Assembly: GCA_963836355.1 (NCBI GenBank)
Contig: CAWIJO010000009.1
Coordinates: 124,001-188,000, forward strand
From: Palsa-506 sp963836355
Lineage (GTDB): Bacteria; Actinomycetota; Actinomycetes; Streptosporangiales; Streptosporangiaceae
Direction: 5' to 3'
Length of the DNA stretch: 64,000 nt
Each line of letters opens with the position of its first letter. Position 1 is the stretch's first letter. This document shows positions 25,348 through 34,800 of this stretch, piece after piece. The notes under the pieces were generated by a model. That model worked only from the letters and a program-made list of their open reading frames with translations, was not told the DNA's origin and made no database searches. A program made the translations under genes and the position numbers.

Positions 25348-26328
25348 TTACAGGCCAGCCTGCTGCCGGGCGCGCCGGAATACTGCATCCAGCATGTCGT
25401 CCGTTACGCGGCCGGTAAAGGTGTTCTGCTGGCTCGGGTGGTAGCAACCGAGGAGTAACACGTCGCCGCTCCCGCCGGCGGGGGTGATGGCCGGCTCGAT
25501 GCCGCCCTCGCCCGGCTCCGCGAGAGACCGGACACCGGCCGCGCCGCGGGCCGCAGGCGGCCGGCTGCTGGTACTGCCACCGGACCCGGGCAAGTTGCCA
25601 TGGCCGTCGCCGCGGGCAGCCGCCACGATCCTGGCCTCGGCGCCATGGCCGAACGCGGGCCGCGGCCTAGGCAGCTGGAAGCCCGCCTGGCCGAGTTGCG
25701 GCCAGATCGCCTGCCAGGCGAAATGCCCGAGACAGACGATGACGCGGACCGAGGAGCGGATCTGCGCTAGCTCCGCTGCGAGCCAGGGCGCGCAGGCGTC
25801 TCGCTCGGCAACGGACGGCTTATTCGCCGGCGGGGCACAGCGGACCGCGGCGGCCATTCGCACTGCCACCAGCCGCTGCCCGTCCCCGGCGGCGACGCTG
25901 GTCGGCTGCGCGGCCAGGCCGCAGCGCCACAGCGAGGCGAACAGCACGTCGCCGCTGCGGTCTCCGGTGAAGATCCGCCCAGTGCGGTTCCCACCGTGGG
26001 CGGCGGGCGCCAGGCCGATGATGAGCACGGCTGGCTGGCCGGCCCCCCAGCCGGGGATCGGCCGTCCCCAGTAGCGCTCGGCCGCGAACGACCGGCGTTT
26101 CTCCGCCGCCACCCGCTCCCGCCAGCCGACCAGGCGCGGGCAGGCCCGGCAGACCGACTGCCTGGCCGCCAGTTCGCCGAGCGTTCCCGCTGTCGCCGCG
26201 AGCGCGCGAACCCCGGCCGGAGTGCCCGCAACCGGCGTCGACGGCGATGCCGGGTCCTCCGGCCAGCCGGTTCCCGGCGGTACCGGGCTCAGGCCGTCCA
26301 TGACGCCGGGATCATCCGGCATGGCCAT
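25348..26328 (-). CDS. Uracil-DNA glycosylase, family 5 (UdgB type, Fe-S)
   Basis: Removes uracil and other deaminated bases from DNA. About 326 residues from ATG 26328 (26322 also possible). CRACPRLVGWRE carries the first two cysteines of the 4Fe-4S site; further cysteines occur at VRCAPPANKP and in the region VIVCLGHFAW. The active-site motif is LIIGLAPAAHGGNRTGRIFTGD and the second motif GCYHPSQQNTFTGR; these mark family 5, not family 4. A Gly/Ser/Ala-rich insertion (about 225-275) is unusual. The start overlaps the end of ppx, so the two are co-expressed in the eno-ftsB-DUF501-ppx string. Confidence 0.9.
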   Translation of the reverse strand: MAMPDDPGVMDGLSPVPPGTGWPEDPASPSTPVAGTPAGVRALAATAGTLGELAARQSVCRACPRLVGWRERVAAEKRRSFAAERYWGRPIPGWGAGQPAVLIIGLAPAAHGGNRTGRIFTGDRSGDVLFASLWRCGLAAQPTSVAAGDGQRLVAVRMAAAVRCAPPANKPSVAERDACAPWLAAELAQIRSSVRVIVCLGHFAWQAIWPQLGQAGFQLPRPRPAFGHGAEARIVAAARGDGHGNLPGSGGSTSSRPPAARGAAGVRSLAEPGEGGIEPAITPAGGSGDVLLLGCYHPSQQNTFTGRVTDDMLDAVFRRARQQAGL

Positions 26329-27634
26329 CCACCAGGGACCACGCGATGCCATCCAGGATGTCGTGCTCGCTGGCGACGACCTCGGCAAAGCCGAGCCGGG
26401 CCAGGATCCGGTCGAGTACGAGCGCGCCCGCGCCGATCACATCCACCCGCCCAGGATGCATGACGCCGATCAGGCCGCGCTGGGCACGGGTCTGGCCGAG
26501 CAGCATGCGGGCCACCGCGTGCACCGTGTTTGCCGGAACCCTGGCGTGATGGATCCGGCTGGCATCGTAGCCGGGCAGGCCGAGCGCGATTCCGGCCACC
26601 GTGGTGACTGAGCCGGCCAGGCCGATCAGCGTGTGCGCGCGCTCGACTGGCACCCGGGCGGCCGCCGCGTCGATCGCCGCGTCGATATCCGCCGTCGCCG
26701 CGGCAATCTCCGGCTCGGCCGGCGGGTCGCAGTGCAGGTGCCGCTCAGTCATCCTGACGCAGCCGATGTCGACCGACACGGCCGCGAGCGCCGAACCGGC
26801 CGGTGGCTGGCCGACCGCCAGGCCAACCGCCGTCACGGAACCAGCCGCCAGGCCAGCCGCCGTCACGGAACCAGCCGCCAGGCCAGCCGCCGTCACGGAA
26901 CCAGCCGCCAGGCCAGCCGCCGTCACGGAACCAGCCGCCAGGCCAGCCGCCGTCACGGAACCAGCCGCCAGGCCAGCCGCCGTCACGGAACCAGCCGCCC
27001 TGGCATCGCCCGGCACTGCGGAACCGCCCGCCGCGCCGGAACCGCCGACCCTCGCTGCGCCCTGCCGCGGACTGCCCGGCCGGGCGCCGCCGGGCTGCTC
27101 GCCGCCGAGCACGAATTCAGTTGACCCGCCGCCGATATCGACCACCAGGTAGGGCGGTGCAAGCCAGTCCGCGGCGAGCTGATCCGAGCCCGGCCCGGGC
27201 CGGGCAAGCTCGGCGGTGGCGCCGGTATATGACAGGACCGCTTCCTCGGCGCCGCTCAGCACCTCGGGCGGCACGCCGAGAATCCTGGTCACCCCGCCAA
27301 CGAACGCGGCGGAGTTCGCCGCGTCCCTGGTGGCGCTGGTCGCCACCATCCGGACGGCGCTGGCCGAGGTATCGCTGATGATCCGCGCGTACTCCTCTAG
27401 CACGCCGAACGTGCGGGCCAGCGCGTCCGGCGCGAGGCGGCCGGTGGCGTCGACGCCCTGGCCGAGCCGGACGATCTCCATCCGGCGGACCTGATCAGTC
27501 AGCGTTGCCTCGCGCCGGTCAATGTCGGCGATCAGCAGGCGAAGCGAGTTCGTGCCGCAATCGATCGCGGCAACCCGGACGGCCTCGGCCGCCGAGCGGC
27601 CGACCGACCCGCCGCAGGCGGGACCGCCGGTCAT
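26312..27634 (-). CDS. Ppx/GppA-family phosphatase with a repeat insertion
   Basis: 440 residues. The actin-like ATPase-fold signatures are present: AAIDCGTNSLRLLIAD, MVATSATRDAANSAAFVGGV, VVDIGGGSTEFVLG and GLAGSVTTVAGIALGL. Exopolyphosphatase or (p)ppGpp phosphohydrolase are the known activities of the family. An insertion of about 90 residues after VLGGEQPGG includes six copies of a ten-residue repeat GSVTAAGLAA, inserted between the phosphate 2 loop and the following helix; it is probably a surface loop. Start ATG 27634 overlaps the DUF501 stop (ATGA). Conserved neighbour of eno, ftsB and DUF501 in actinomycetes. Confidence 0.93.
   Translation of the reverse strand: MTGGPACGGSVGRSAAEAVRVAAIDCGTNSLRLLIADIDRREATLTDQVRRMEIVRLGQGVDATGRLAPDALARTFGVLEEYARIISDTSASAVRMVATSATRDAANSAAFVGGVTRILGVPPEVLSGAEEAVLSYTGATAELARPGPGSDQLAADWLAPPYLVVDIGGGSTEFVLGGEQPGGARPGSPRQGAARVGGSGAAGGSAVPGDARAAGSVTAAGLAAGSVTAAGLAAGSVTAAGLAAGSVTAAGLAAGSVTAAGLAAGSVTAVGLAVGQPPAGSALAAVSVDIGCVRMTERHLHCDPPAEPEIAAATADIDAAIDAAAARVPVERAHTLIGLAGSVTTVAGIALGLPGYDASRIHHARVPANTVHAVARMLLGQTRAQRGLIGVMHPGRVDVIGAGALVLDRILARLGFAEVVASEHDILDGIAWSLVDGHAG
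26818..26999 (-). repeat. 30-bp in-frame tandem repeat inside ppx
   Basis: Six near-identical copies of a 30-base unit (on the plus strand beginning GGAACCAGCCGCCAGGCCAG), coding for the ten-residue GSVTAAGLAA unit. Copies are almost identical at the nucleotide level, which points to recent expansion. Confidence 0.95.
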
Positions 27635-28248
27635 CGGCGGGCCGCCGGGGAATCAGCTGCCGAGCCGGGCGCCTGGTCCGGGGCGCTGACACACGGGCCA
27701 ACCGCCCACCAGGTCCCGGCGGCCTCGATCGCTTCGCGACCCAGCGCGTTGGTCCCGGGACAGGCCAGCTCGTGCGCGGCGAGCGCATGCAGGCATTTCA
27801 CCCGGCTGGGCATTCCCCCGGCGCTGGGGGTGCCCGGCGGCAGCGGCTCGGTTCCCGCGACGAGGGCTGCGGCATCCCGGCGGCTGAGGTAATCGCGGTG
27901 CGCGGCCCGCATTTTCTGCAGCAGGCCGGCGTCGTCGGCCAGCCGCCGCGTCATCTCCCGCATCGCCCCGGCGGCCTCCAGCCTGCTGATGGTGGCGGCC
28001 GCCCGCGGGCAGGTCAGGTAGTACAGGGTCGGGAAGGGCGTGCCGTCCGGCAGCCGGGGCGCGGTCTGGATCACGTCGGGCAGCCCGCATGGGCACCGGT
28101 GCGCGACGCTGAACGCCCCGCGCGGCTGACGGCCGAGCTGACCGGCGATTATGGCGACGCTCGCAGCATCCACCATTCCAGCGGCGCGGCCGCCCGCCCG
28201 GGCGTGGCCGGCCTGCGTCAGTCCGCGCCGCTGCGGCGCGGACGTCAT
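27631..28248 (-). CDS. DUF501 family protein
   Basis: 205 residues from ATG 28248, whose ATGA overlaps the ftsB stop; the open frame further upstream is only the ftsB antisense of another frame. Family marks are VAHRCPCGLPDVIQTAPRLPDGTPFPTLYYLTCPRA, split here by a Pro/Cys-rich motif (C-x-C-G) and TCP, then CLHALAAHELA and NALGREAI. The protein is conserved between ftsB and ppx throughout actinobacteria; no function is established. It carries several Cys/His residues that could bind metal. The stop overlaps the ppx start. Confidence 0.9.
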   Translation of the reverse strand: MTSAPQRRGLTQAGHARAGGRAAGMVDAASVAIIAGQLGRQPRGAFSVAHRCPCGLPDVIQTAPRLPDGTPFPTLYYLTCPRAAATISRLEAAGAMREMTRRLADDAGLLQKMRAAHRDYLSRRDAAALVAGTEPLPPGTPSAGGMPSRVKCLHALAAHELACPGTNALGREAIEAAGTWWAVGPCVSAPDQAPGSAADSPAARR

Positions 28249-28658
28249 TTGCCGGACACCTGATCCGCTGCGCGGACCGAATGCCACAAGCGTTCGTACC
28301 ACGGAGTGACCGGAGCGGGCGCGGCCTGGGCGGTCAGGCCGCCCAGGTGCTTGCCGGGAACGACGACGTAACAGGTCTGGCTCGGCAGGCACATGTGCAG
28401 CCGGTCTCTCGCCTGCCGCTCGACGTAGGCCGGATCGGTCAGCCTGCGGTGCTCCGCCGCGCGCTTGTGCACCTGCAGCTCAAGGGCCTGACGCTGAGCT
28501 TCCAGCTGGCCGATCTGCCGCCGCTGGCCGATGTACTCGCGCACCGGATAAGCGAGGCTCAGCGCGATGGCGCAGATCACCACCGCGAGCACGGCGGCCC
28601 GGCTGGTGAACCTGGCCCGTTCCGGCGCCGGTGATCGGGGACCAGCCGGGGCTGTCAC
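28245..28658 (-). CDS. ftsB: FtsB/DivIC-family septum formation initiator
   Basis: 137 residues: a cytoplasmic basic N-terminus, one membrane segment about 20-42 (AAVLAVVICAIALSLAYPV), a coiled coil REYIGQRRQIGQLEAQRQALELQV, then DPAYVERQARDRLHMCLPSQT, the conserved FtsB C-terminal motif. It should form part of the FtsQ-FtsL-FtsB divisome complex. The C-terminal extracytoplasmic tail (about 105-137) is longer than in proteobacteria, normal for actinomycetes. GTG at 28658 overlaps the eno stop by four bases, and the stop overlaps DUF501. Confidence 0.92.
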   Translation of the reverse strand: MTAPAGPRSPAPERARFTSRAAVLAVVICAIALSLAYPVREYIGQRRQIGQLEAQRQALELQVHKRAAEHRRLTDPAYVERQARDRLHMCLPSQTCYVVVPGKHLGGLTAQAAPAPVTPWYERLWHSVRAADQVSGK

Positions 28659-29941
28659 GTTGCGGCAGCCACCGAGCGCGGGAATGCCGCCCGCCCGGCG
28701 TAGGCCGCAGCGTCGCCGAGCAGCTCTTCGATCCGGAGCAGCTGGTTGTACTTAGCCACCCGCTCGAACCTGGCAGGCGCGCCGGTCTTGAGCTGGCCGC
28801 AGTTGGTGGCCACCGCCAGGTCGGCGATCGTGGTGTCGTCCGTCTCGCCAGAGCGGTGGCTGATCACGCAGCTGAACTTGTTACGGTGAGCGAGCGCCAC
28901 CGCAGTCAGCGTCTCGGTCACCGTGCCGATTTGGTTGAGCTTGACCAGCAGCGAGTTTGCTGCCTGCGAATCGATGCCACGGCGCAGCAAGGCCGGGTTG
29001 GTGACAAAGATGTCGTCGCCGACCACCTGCACCCGCTCCCCTAGGGCCGCGGTCAGCTCCTGCCACCCCGGCCAGTCGTCCTCGGCCAGCGGATCCTCCA
29101 TCGAGATCAGCGGGTACTGGTCTAGCCAGGCGCCGTAGATCGCGGTCATCTCTGCCGAGTTCTTGCTGCTCCCCTCGAACTTGTACGAGCCGTCGGCGTA
29201 GAACTCGGACGCGGCCGCGTCGATGCCGAGCGCGACATCCTGTCCTGGCGTGAAGCCGGCCTTCTCGATCGCCTCCACGATCAGGTCGAGCGCCGCCCGG
29301 TTGTGCGCGAGGTCGGGAGCGAAGCCGCCCTCGTCACCCACGCCGGTGGACAGGCCGTGTTCGCGGAGCACGGCCTTCAGCGCGTGGTAGGTCTCCGCGC
29401 CCCAGCGCAGCGCCTCAGCGAAGGTGCCAGCCCCGACTGGCAGGATCATGAACTCCTGGACATCGACGTTGTTGTCGGCATGCGCACCGCCGTTGAGAAT
29501 GTTCATCTGCGGCACGGGGAGGATGTGCGCGTTCGGCCCGCCCAGGTAGCGGAAGAGCGGCAGCTGAGCCGACGCGGCAGCGGCCTTGGCCACCGCGATG
29601 CTGACCCCGACGATCGCGTTCGCGCCGAGCCTTGACTTGTCCGGCGTGCGATCGAGGTCGATCAGGGCCTGGTCCACCAGCCGCTGGTCGTCGGCGTCGT
29701 AGCCGAGCAGTTCCGGCTGGATCTCGTCGATGACGGCGGCGACCGCCTTCAGGACGCTCTTGCCGCCGTACTCGGCGCCGCCGTCCCTGAGCTCGACGGC
29801 CTCCAGGGCGCCGGTCGACGCCCCGCTGGGCACTGCTGCCCGGCTGAGCGTGGCGTCATCCAGTATTACCTCGACCTCAACGGTCGGGTTGCCGCGCGAG
29901 TCCAGGATCTGCCTGGCGTAGATGGCTTCGATAGCGGCCAC
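28655..29941 (-). CDS. eno: Enolase
   Basis: Converts 2-phosphoglycerate to phosphoenolpyruvate. 428 residues from GTG 29941, which follows GGGAG at seven bases and opens as AAIEAIYARQILDSRGNPTVEVE, exactly the family N-terminus. Metal and catalytic motifs are SMEDPLAEDDW, VVGDDIFVTNP, LLVKLNQIGTVTETL and SHRSGETDD. All are intact. It is the first gene of the overlapping string eno-ftsB-DUF501-ppx-UDG, and follows mazG on the same strand after a 438-base gap. Confidence 0.98.
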   Translation of the reverse strand: MAAIEAIYARQILDSRGNPTVEVEVILDDATLSRAAVPSGASTGALEAVELRDGGAEYGGKSVLKAVAAVIDEIQPELLGYDADDQRLVDQALIDLDRTPDKSRLGANAIVGVSIAVAKAAAASAQLPLFRYLGGPNAHILPVPQMNILNGGAHADNNVDVQEFMILPVGAGTFAEALRWGAETYHALKAVLREHGLSTGVGDEGGFAPDLAHNRAALDLIVEAIEKAGFTPGQDVALGIDAAASEFYADGSYKFEGSSKNSAEMTAIYGAWLDQYPLISMEDPLAEDDWPGWQELTAALGERVQVVGDDIFVTNPALLRRGIDSQAANSLLVKLNQIGTVTETLTAVALAHRNKFSCVISHRSGETDDTTIADLAVATNCGQLKTGAPARFERVAKYNQLLRIEELLGDAAAYAGRAAFPRSVAAAT

Positions 29942-30039
29942 GGTAAAGCTCCCGACGGGTGCAGTGCGGACATGTCCGTATCGGAGCCTAGTCGAGAGCC
30001 CTGTCCCGGCGCAGTGGCCACGCCGGAGCAAAACGGCCA

Positions 30040-30132
30040 GTCAGCCAGCAGCAGCACCTGGCCGCGGCCGACCGCGGCTTCGTCCACGCTGCGCCGCAGC
30101 TGGGCAACGACGTCATCCCGGCCGACCGGTCC
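30040..30132 (-). pseudogene. Possible fragment of an AAA-type LuxR/AfsR regulator
   Basis: In the gap between eno and mazG the minus strand reads GPVGRDDVVAQLRRSVDEAA followed by VGRGQVLLL, much like the segment just before the Walker A of large LuxR/AfsR-type ATPases (VGR-x-x-x-L-x-x-L...GxGxxxL). The Walker A is not there. Either a decayed remnant or chance. The rest of 29942-30379 is repeat sequence. Confidence 0.3.
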
Positions 30133-30282
30133 CGCGTCGGCTGCGGCCACGCGTCTGCGGCCAGCCGGCCGGGCAGCTTGCCTGCTCGCCACCGTCCTAC
30201 GTTAAGCGACGCGCTACCGGCGCTGTCCAGCTCAGTGGCCGCAGGCAAGCTGGCGGCCGGCAAGTCGGACCGACTTGGTCCG

Positions 30283-30410
30283 GCTCCGGTCCGGCTGGCA
30301 GCGGTCGGGCTGACTGCGGTCCGGCTAGCAGCGGTCCGGCTAGCAGCGGTCCGGCTAGCAGCGGTCCGGCTGACTGGAGTCAGCCTGGCTGCGGTCCGGC
30401 TGGCTGGCGG
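30283..30410. repeat. 15-bp tandem repeat upstream of eno, downstream of mazG
   Basis: GCGGTCCGGCTAGCA and variants (GGCTGGCA, GGCTGACT) recur about eight times every 15 bases. The array overlaps the last few codons of mazG at 30380-30410, so its growth may have changed the MazG C-terminus (QPAGPQPG). Confidence 0.85.
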
Positions 30411-31153
30411 CGCTCCGCCTCCCAGGCGAGCACCCGGTCGCGGTAGGCCCGTGCGGCGGAGCGCAGCTCTAGCTCGGGATCGAGCCCGGCAGCACGGGCC
30501 CGGGCCACCAATGCGAAAAGCTCGGCACCGATCTCACTGACGGCGCCATCGCCACGGCCGGCGCCATCGCCACGGCCGGCGCCATCGCCACGGCCAGCGC
30601 CGTGGACAGGCAGCTCCGCCAGCTCAGCAGGCACGTCGGCCCGCTCGGCCCGGCGCATCAGCTGCGCTGCCAGCGACAGCGCAGGCTGGGCCAGCGGCAC
30701 GCCGTCAAACGCCGAGGCCGGCGAGCCGCCGGCCGCCGCACGCTCGGCCGCCTTGATCGCGTCCCAGTTCTGGGTAACCTCGTCGGCGCCGGAGACGGTC
30801 ACGTCGCTGAACACGTGCGGGTGCCGCCGGACCAGCTTGGCGACGATGCCGTCGGCGACGTCATCGATCGTGTACCCGGTGCCGTCAGTGCGCTCGGCCG
30901 CGACCCTGGCGTGGAACGCGACCTGGAGCAGCACATCGCCCAGTTCCTCGCGCAGCGCCGCATGGTCGCCGCTCTCCAGCGCGTCCAGCGCCTCGTAGCT
31001 CTCCTCCAGCAGGCAAGGAGCGAGCGTGGCGTGGGTCTGCTTCGCGTCCCACGGGCACTCGGTCCGGAGCCGGTCCATCACGGCCACCAGCCGCAGCAGG
31101 CCCGCGCCAGGCGTATCCCCGGCGGGACCATTAGCTACGTCCGTCACCGGCAC
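30380..31153 (-). CDS. mazG: Nucleoside triphosphate pyrophosphohydrolase MazG
   Basis: 257 residues from GTG 31153, two bases after the stop of the upstream lipoprotein gene. The MazG metal site is intact: EESYEALDAL (E-E-x-x-E) and REELGDVLLQVAFHA (E-x-x-D). The N-terminal VMDRLRTECPWDAKQTH and HPHVFSDV are standard for the family. House-cleaning hydrolysis of non-canonical NTPs is its known role. A six-residue repeat (GAGRGD, three copies, 18-bp units at about 30544-30602) sits between the two halves. Part of the conserved mfd-surA-like-mazG-eno order. Confidence 0.94.
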   Translation of the reverse strand: MPVTDVANGPAGDTPGAGLLRLVAVMDRLRTECPWDAKQTHATLAPCLLEESYEALDALESGDHAALREELGDVLLQVAFHARVAAERTDGTGYTIDDVADGIVAKLVRRHPHVFSDVTVSGADEVTQNWDAIKAAERAAAGGSPASAFDGVPLAQPALSLAAQLMRRAERADVPAELAELPVHGAGRGDGAGRGDGAGRGDGAVSEIGAELFALVARARAAGLDPELELRSAARAYRDRVLAWEAERRQPAGPQPG

Positions 31154-31155
31154 GC

Positions 31156-31851
31156 TCAGCAAGCCGGCTTGAGCTGCGGCGATGCGGACTGCGAAGCGGC
31201 CGGTCGCGGCGGCCCGCCGACGGCGGACAGCGTGGTCGGTGCCGGGATGATCGAGTACTGGGCGTAGTCGAGCCTGCCGTACTGCGGGTTGATCTTGATG
31301 TCAAGGTTCCTGGCGGCCTGGCACTCGGCCTTGTTGAACTGGTTCCCCAGCGCCTGCAGGGCCGAATTCGACTTCGGTAGCTTGCCGCCGTCCAGGCGGT
31401 TGATCAGCACCGTCTCGATCGCCTGGTACCTGGCCAGTGCCGTCAGCTGGTCCGGCGGCAGGCCATTGGCCACGGCGAGCGCGGCGAGATTCACCGTGCC
31501 GCCCTGCGATGACCGCGCCTGCGCCCTGATCTGCGCCAGCGCCTGCTGCACCTGCGCCGGGGTCACCCGGATCCCCTGCGCCGCGGCTAGCTCGTCCCGC
31601 ACCCGGAACTTCACCAGCCAGCCCAGCACCTGCTGTGGCATCTGCGACACGGGGTACTGCAGGGTGACCTTGCCCTTGTACCGCAGGTAGCCCTGGTTGA
31701 GGTTGGTGACCTGCGCGGCCAGGGTGGACGCGGAGATCCGCGGGCTGCTGCTCAGCACCGCGGCGGCGCCCATCTTGACCTGCCCGCACGCGGTCAGCAC
31801 GGCGCCGGCCGCGAGCGCGGCAGCCGTCATCTTCATCGAGGCGCGGAGCAC
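31156..31851 (-). CDS. SurA-N-like lipoprotein
   Basis: 231 residues from GTG 31851, preceded by GAGGAAGG at seven bases; the longer frame upstream lies in mfd. A lipoprotein signal peptide is clear: basic start, MTAAALAAGAVLTACG with the LTAC lipobox. The exported part resembles the N-terminal chaperone region of SurA (AQVTNLNQGYLRY, FRVRDELAAAQGIRVTPAQVQQAL) but no PPIase parvulin domain follows. Location: outer face of the membrane. Probable periplasm-equivalent folding helper. It is found between mfd and mazG in other actinomycetes as well, so it is a conserved member of this cluster. Confidence 0.85.
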   Translation of the reverse strand: MLRASMKMTAAALAAGAVLTACGQVKMGAAAVLSSSPRISASTLAAQVTNLNQGYLRYKGKVTLQYPVSQMPQQVLGWLVKFRVRDELAAAQGIRVTPAQVQQALAQIRAQARSSQGGTVNLAALAVANGLPPDQLTALARYQAIETVLINRLDGGKLPKSNSALQALGNQFNKAECQAARNLDIKINPQYGRLDYAQYSIIPAPTTLSAVGGPPRPAASQSASPQLKPAC

Positions 31852-31864
31852 GGGCAGTCCTTCC

Positions 31865-34800
31865 TCAAGCGTCCGAATCGACCGGGCCGAGCCCGCCGAA
31901 CACGGCCTCGACGAGCTCCTCGCACCAGGCGAGCAGTTCGGCATCGCGGATCGGCCGGGCGCCGAGCTGAGTGACCTGGGCAGACCGGCCACCCGCGGCA
32001 GCCCGCCCGGGCCCGGCGCCTGGCTGTTCCCGCGGCACCGGTACGAGCATCGTACGCACCCCCGGTTTGAGCACGGTCTTCGGGTACAGCCGCTGCACTC
32101 GCACTTCCCGCGACTCGGGCAGTTGCACCGGCGCGAACCTGATGTGGTTGCCCTGCTGGGTAATGTCGGCGAGCCCCACATGGCGGGCGCGGGACCGCAG
32201 CCGCGCTACCGCCAGCAGGCTGAGCACTGCCTCCGGCGGCGGGCCGAACCGGTCGGTCAGCTCGGCCCGGGCGGCGGCCAGGTCGTCGGCCGAGTCGATG
32301 GCGGCGATCCGGGTATAAGCCTCCAGCCGGAGCCGCTCGCCGGGCACGTACTCGTGCGGGATGTGCGCGTTCACCGGCAGTTCGACCCGCACCTCCGGCC
32401 GCTCGGCCGGCCCGTCGCCGCGCAGTTCGCTGACCGCCTCGCCGATCATCCGGACGTACAGGTCGAAGCCGACGCCGGCGATGTGCCCGGACTGCTCGCC
32501 GCCGAGCAGGTTGCCTGCCCCGCGGATCTCCAGGTCCTTCAGCGCCACGTACATGCCGGCGCCCATCTCGGTGTGCTGGGCGACGGTGGCCAGCCGCTCG
32601 TGCGCGGTTTCGCTGAGCGGCTTCTCCGGCGGGTAGAGGAAGTACGAGTAGCCCCGCTCCCGGCCGCGGCCTACCCGGCCCCGCAGCTGGTGCAGCTGGG
32701 ACAGCCCGTAGCCGTCGGCCCGGTCCACCAGCAGGGTATTGGCGTTCGGGATGTCCAGGCCGGACTCGACGATGGTGGTCGACACCAGCACGTCGTAGGC
32801 CTTGTCCCAGAAGTCCACCATGATCTTCTCGAGCAGGTGCTCGTTCATCTGGCCGTGCGCGACTGCGATCCGTGCCTCCGGGACGAGCTCGCTGATCCTC
32901 GTCGCGACCTTGTTGATCGACGCGACCCGGTTGTGCACGAAGAAGACCTGGCCGTCCCTGAGCAGCTCGCGCCTGATCGCCGCGGCGATCTGCTTCTCCT
33001 CGTACGGCCCCACGAAGGTCAGCACCGGATGGCGTTCCTCCGGCGGGGTGAGGATCGTGGACATCTCCCTGATCCCGGCCACGCCCATCTCCAGCGTGCG
33101 CGGAATCGGGGTCGCCGACATGGACAGCACGTCCACCTCGGTACGCAGCCGCTTGAGGTACTCCTTGTGCTCCACGCCGAAGCGCTGCTCCTCGTCGATG
33201 ATCACCAGCCCGAGCCGCTTGAAGCTAGTCTCCGGCGAGAGCAGCCGGTGCGTGCCGATCACCACGTCAACGGTGCCGTCGGTCATGCCGCTGATGGTCT
33301 GCGCCACCTCACCGCCGCTCTGGAACCGCGACAGCGGCCTGACCTTCACCGGGAAGGGGGCATAGCGCTCGCTGAAGGTCGCCATGTGCTGCTGGACCAG
33401 CAGCGTGGTCGGCACCAGCACGGCCACCTGCTTGCCGTCCTGCACGGCCTTGAATGCCGCGCGGACCGCGATCTCGGTCTTGCCGTAGCCTACGTCACCG
33501 CAGATCAGCCGGTCCATCGGCACCGGCCGCTCCATATCGCGCTTGATCTCGTCGATGGCGGCGAGCTGATCCGGCGTTTCCACGTACGGGAACGCGTCCT
33601 CCAGCTCGCGCTGCCACGGCGTGTCAGGTCCGAACGAGTGTCCCGGTGACGCGGTCCTGGCCGAGTACAGCCGGATCAGCTCGGCTGCGATCTCGCGGAC
33701 CGCCTTGCGGGCCCGGCCCTTGGTCTTGGCCCAGTCCGCGCCGCCCAGCCGGTGCAGGCTCGGTGCCTCCCCGCCGACGTACCTGGTGACCTCGTCCAGC
33801 TGGTCGGTGGGTAGGTACAGCCGGTCCGGCGGCTGCCCGCGCTTGCCCGGCGCGTACTCGATGACCAGGTACTCCCTGGTCGCGCCCTGCACGGTCCGGC
33901 TGGTCATCTCCAGGTACCGGCCGACGCCGTGCTGCTCGTGCACGATGTAGTCGCCGGCCGTCAGCTGCAACGGGTCGATGCCGCCGCGGCGCCTGCTGGG
34001 CATCCGCTGGCCGTCCCTGCTGCCCGTGCGCTGCCCGGCCAGATCGCTCTCGGCCAGCACCGCCAGCCGCACCGACGGCCAGCTGAACCCGTGCTCGAGC
34101 ATCCCGGTGGTGACGTGCGCGAGGCCAGGCTCCGGCGGCTGGCCGAGATCGCCGACCCGGGCGCCGATGCCCTCGCCGCGGAGCAGCTCGGCCAGCCGCT
34201 GGGCGGGCCCGTGGCCCTCGGTGACCAGGACGACCCGCCAGCCATCGGTCAGCCAGCGGCCTACGTCGGCGAGCACCCGCGAGGTATCGCCGCGGTAGGC
34301 CTCCGCCGGGCTTGCTTCGATTTGAAACGAGGGGCGACCCGATTGATCACCCTCGTCAGGCTCAGCGAGATCGGTGGCCGAGCCGGCCGTTGGCCCCGTT
34401 TCACCAAGGTTTTCCGGGTTTTCTGCGCTTTCCGACTGGAACGGCGCGATCGTCCACCAGGGCAAGCCAAGGGCCGCCGCGGCCGCGCGCACGCGGGTGA
34501 TCGGCTGGAACACAGCGGCACCGAGATCGATCGGGACCTCGGCGCCGACCGCCGCGTTCACCCAGGATGCCTCCAGGAATTCCTGGCTGGTGCGGACCAG
34601 GTCGGCTGCCCTGGCCCGGATCCGCTCGGGATCGCAGGCCAGCACGCAGCCGCCGGCCGGCACGTAGTCGAGCAGCAGGTCCATCCGCTCCGCCAATACC
34701 GGCGCGAACGCCTCCATGCCCTCCACCGTGATGCCGTCGGCGAGCTTGCCGAGCACCTCGGACAGGCCCGGGTGCTCGGCCGCAAGCTCCTTGGCGCGTT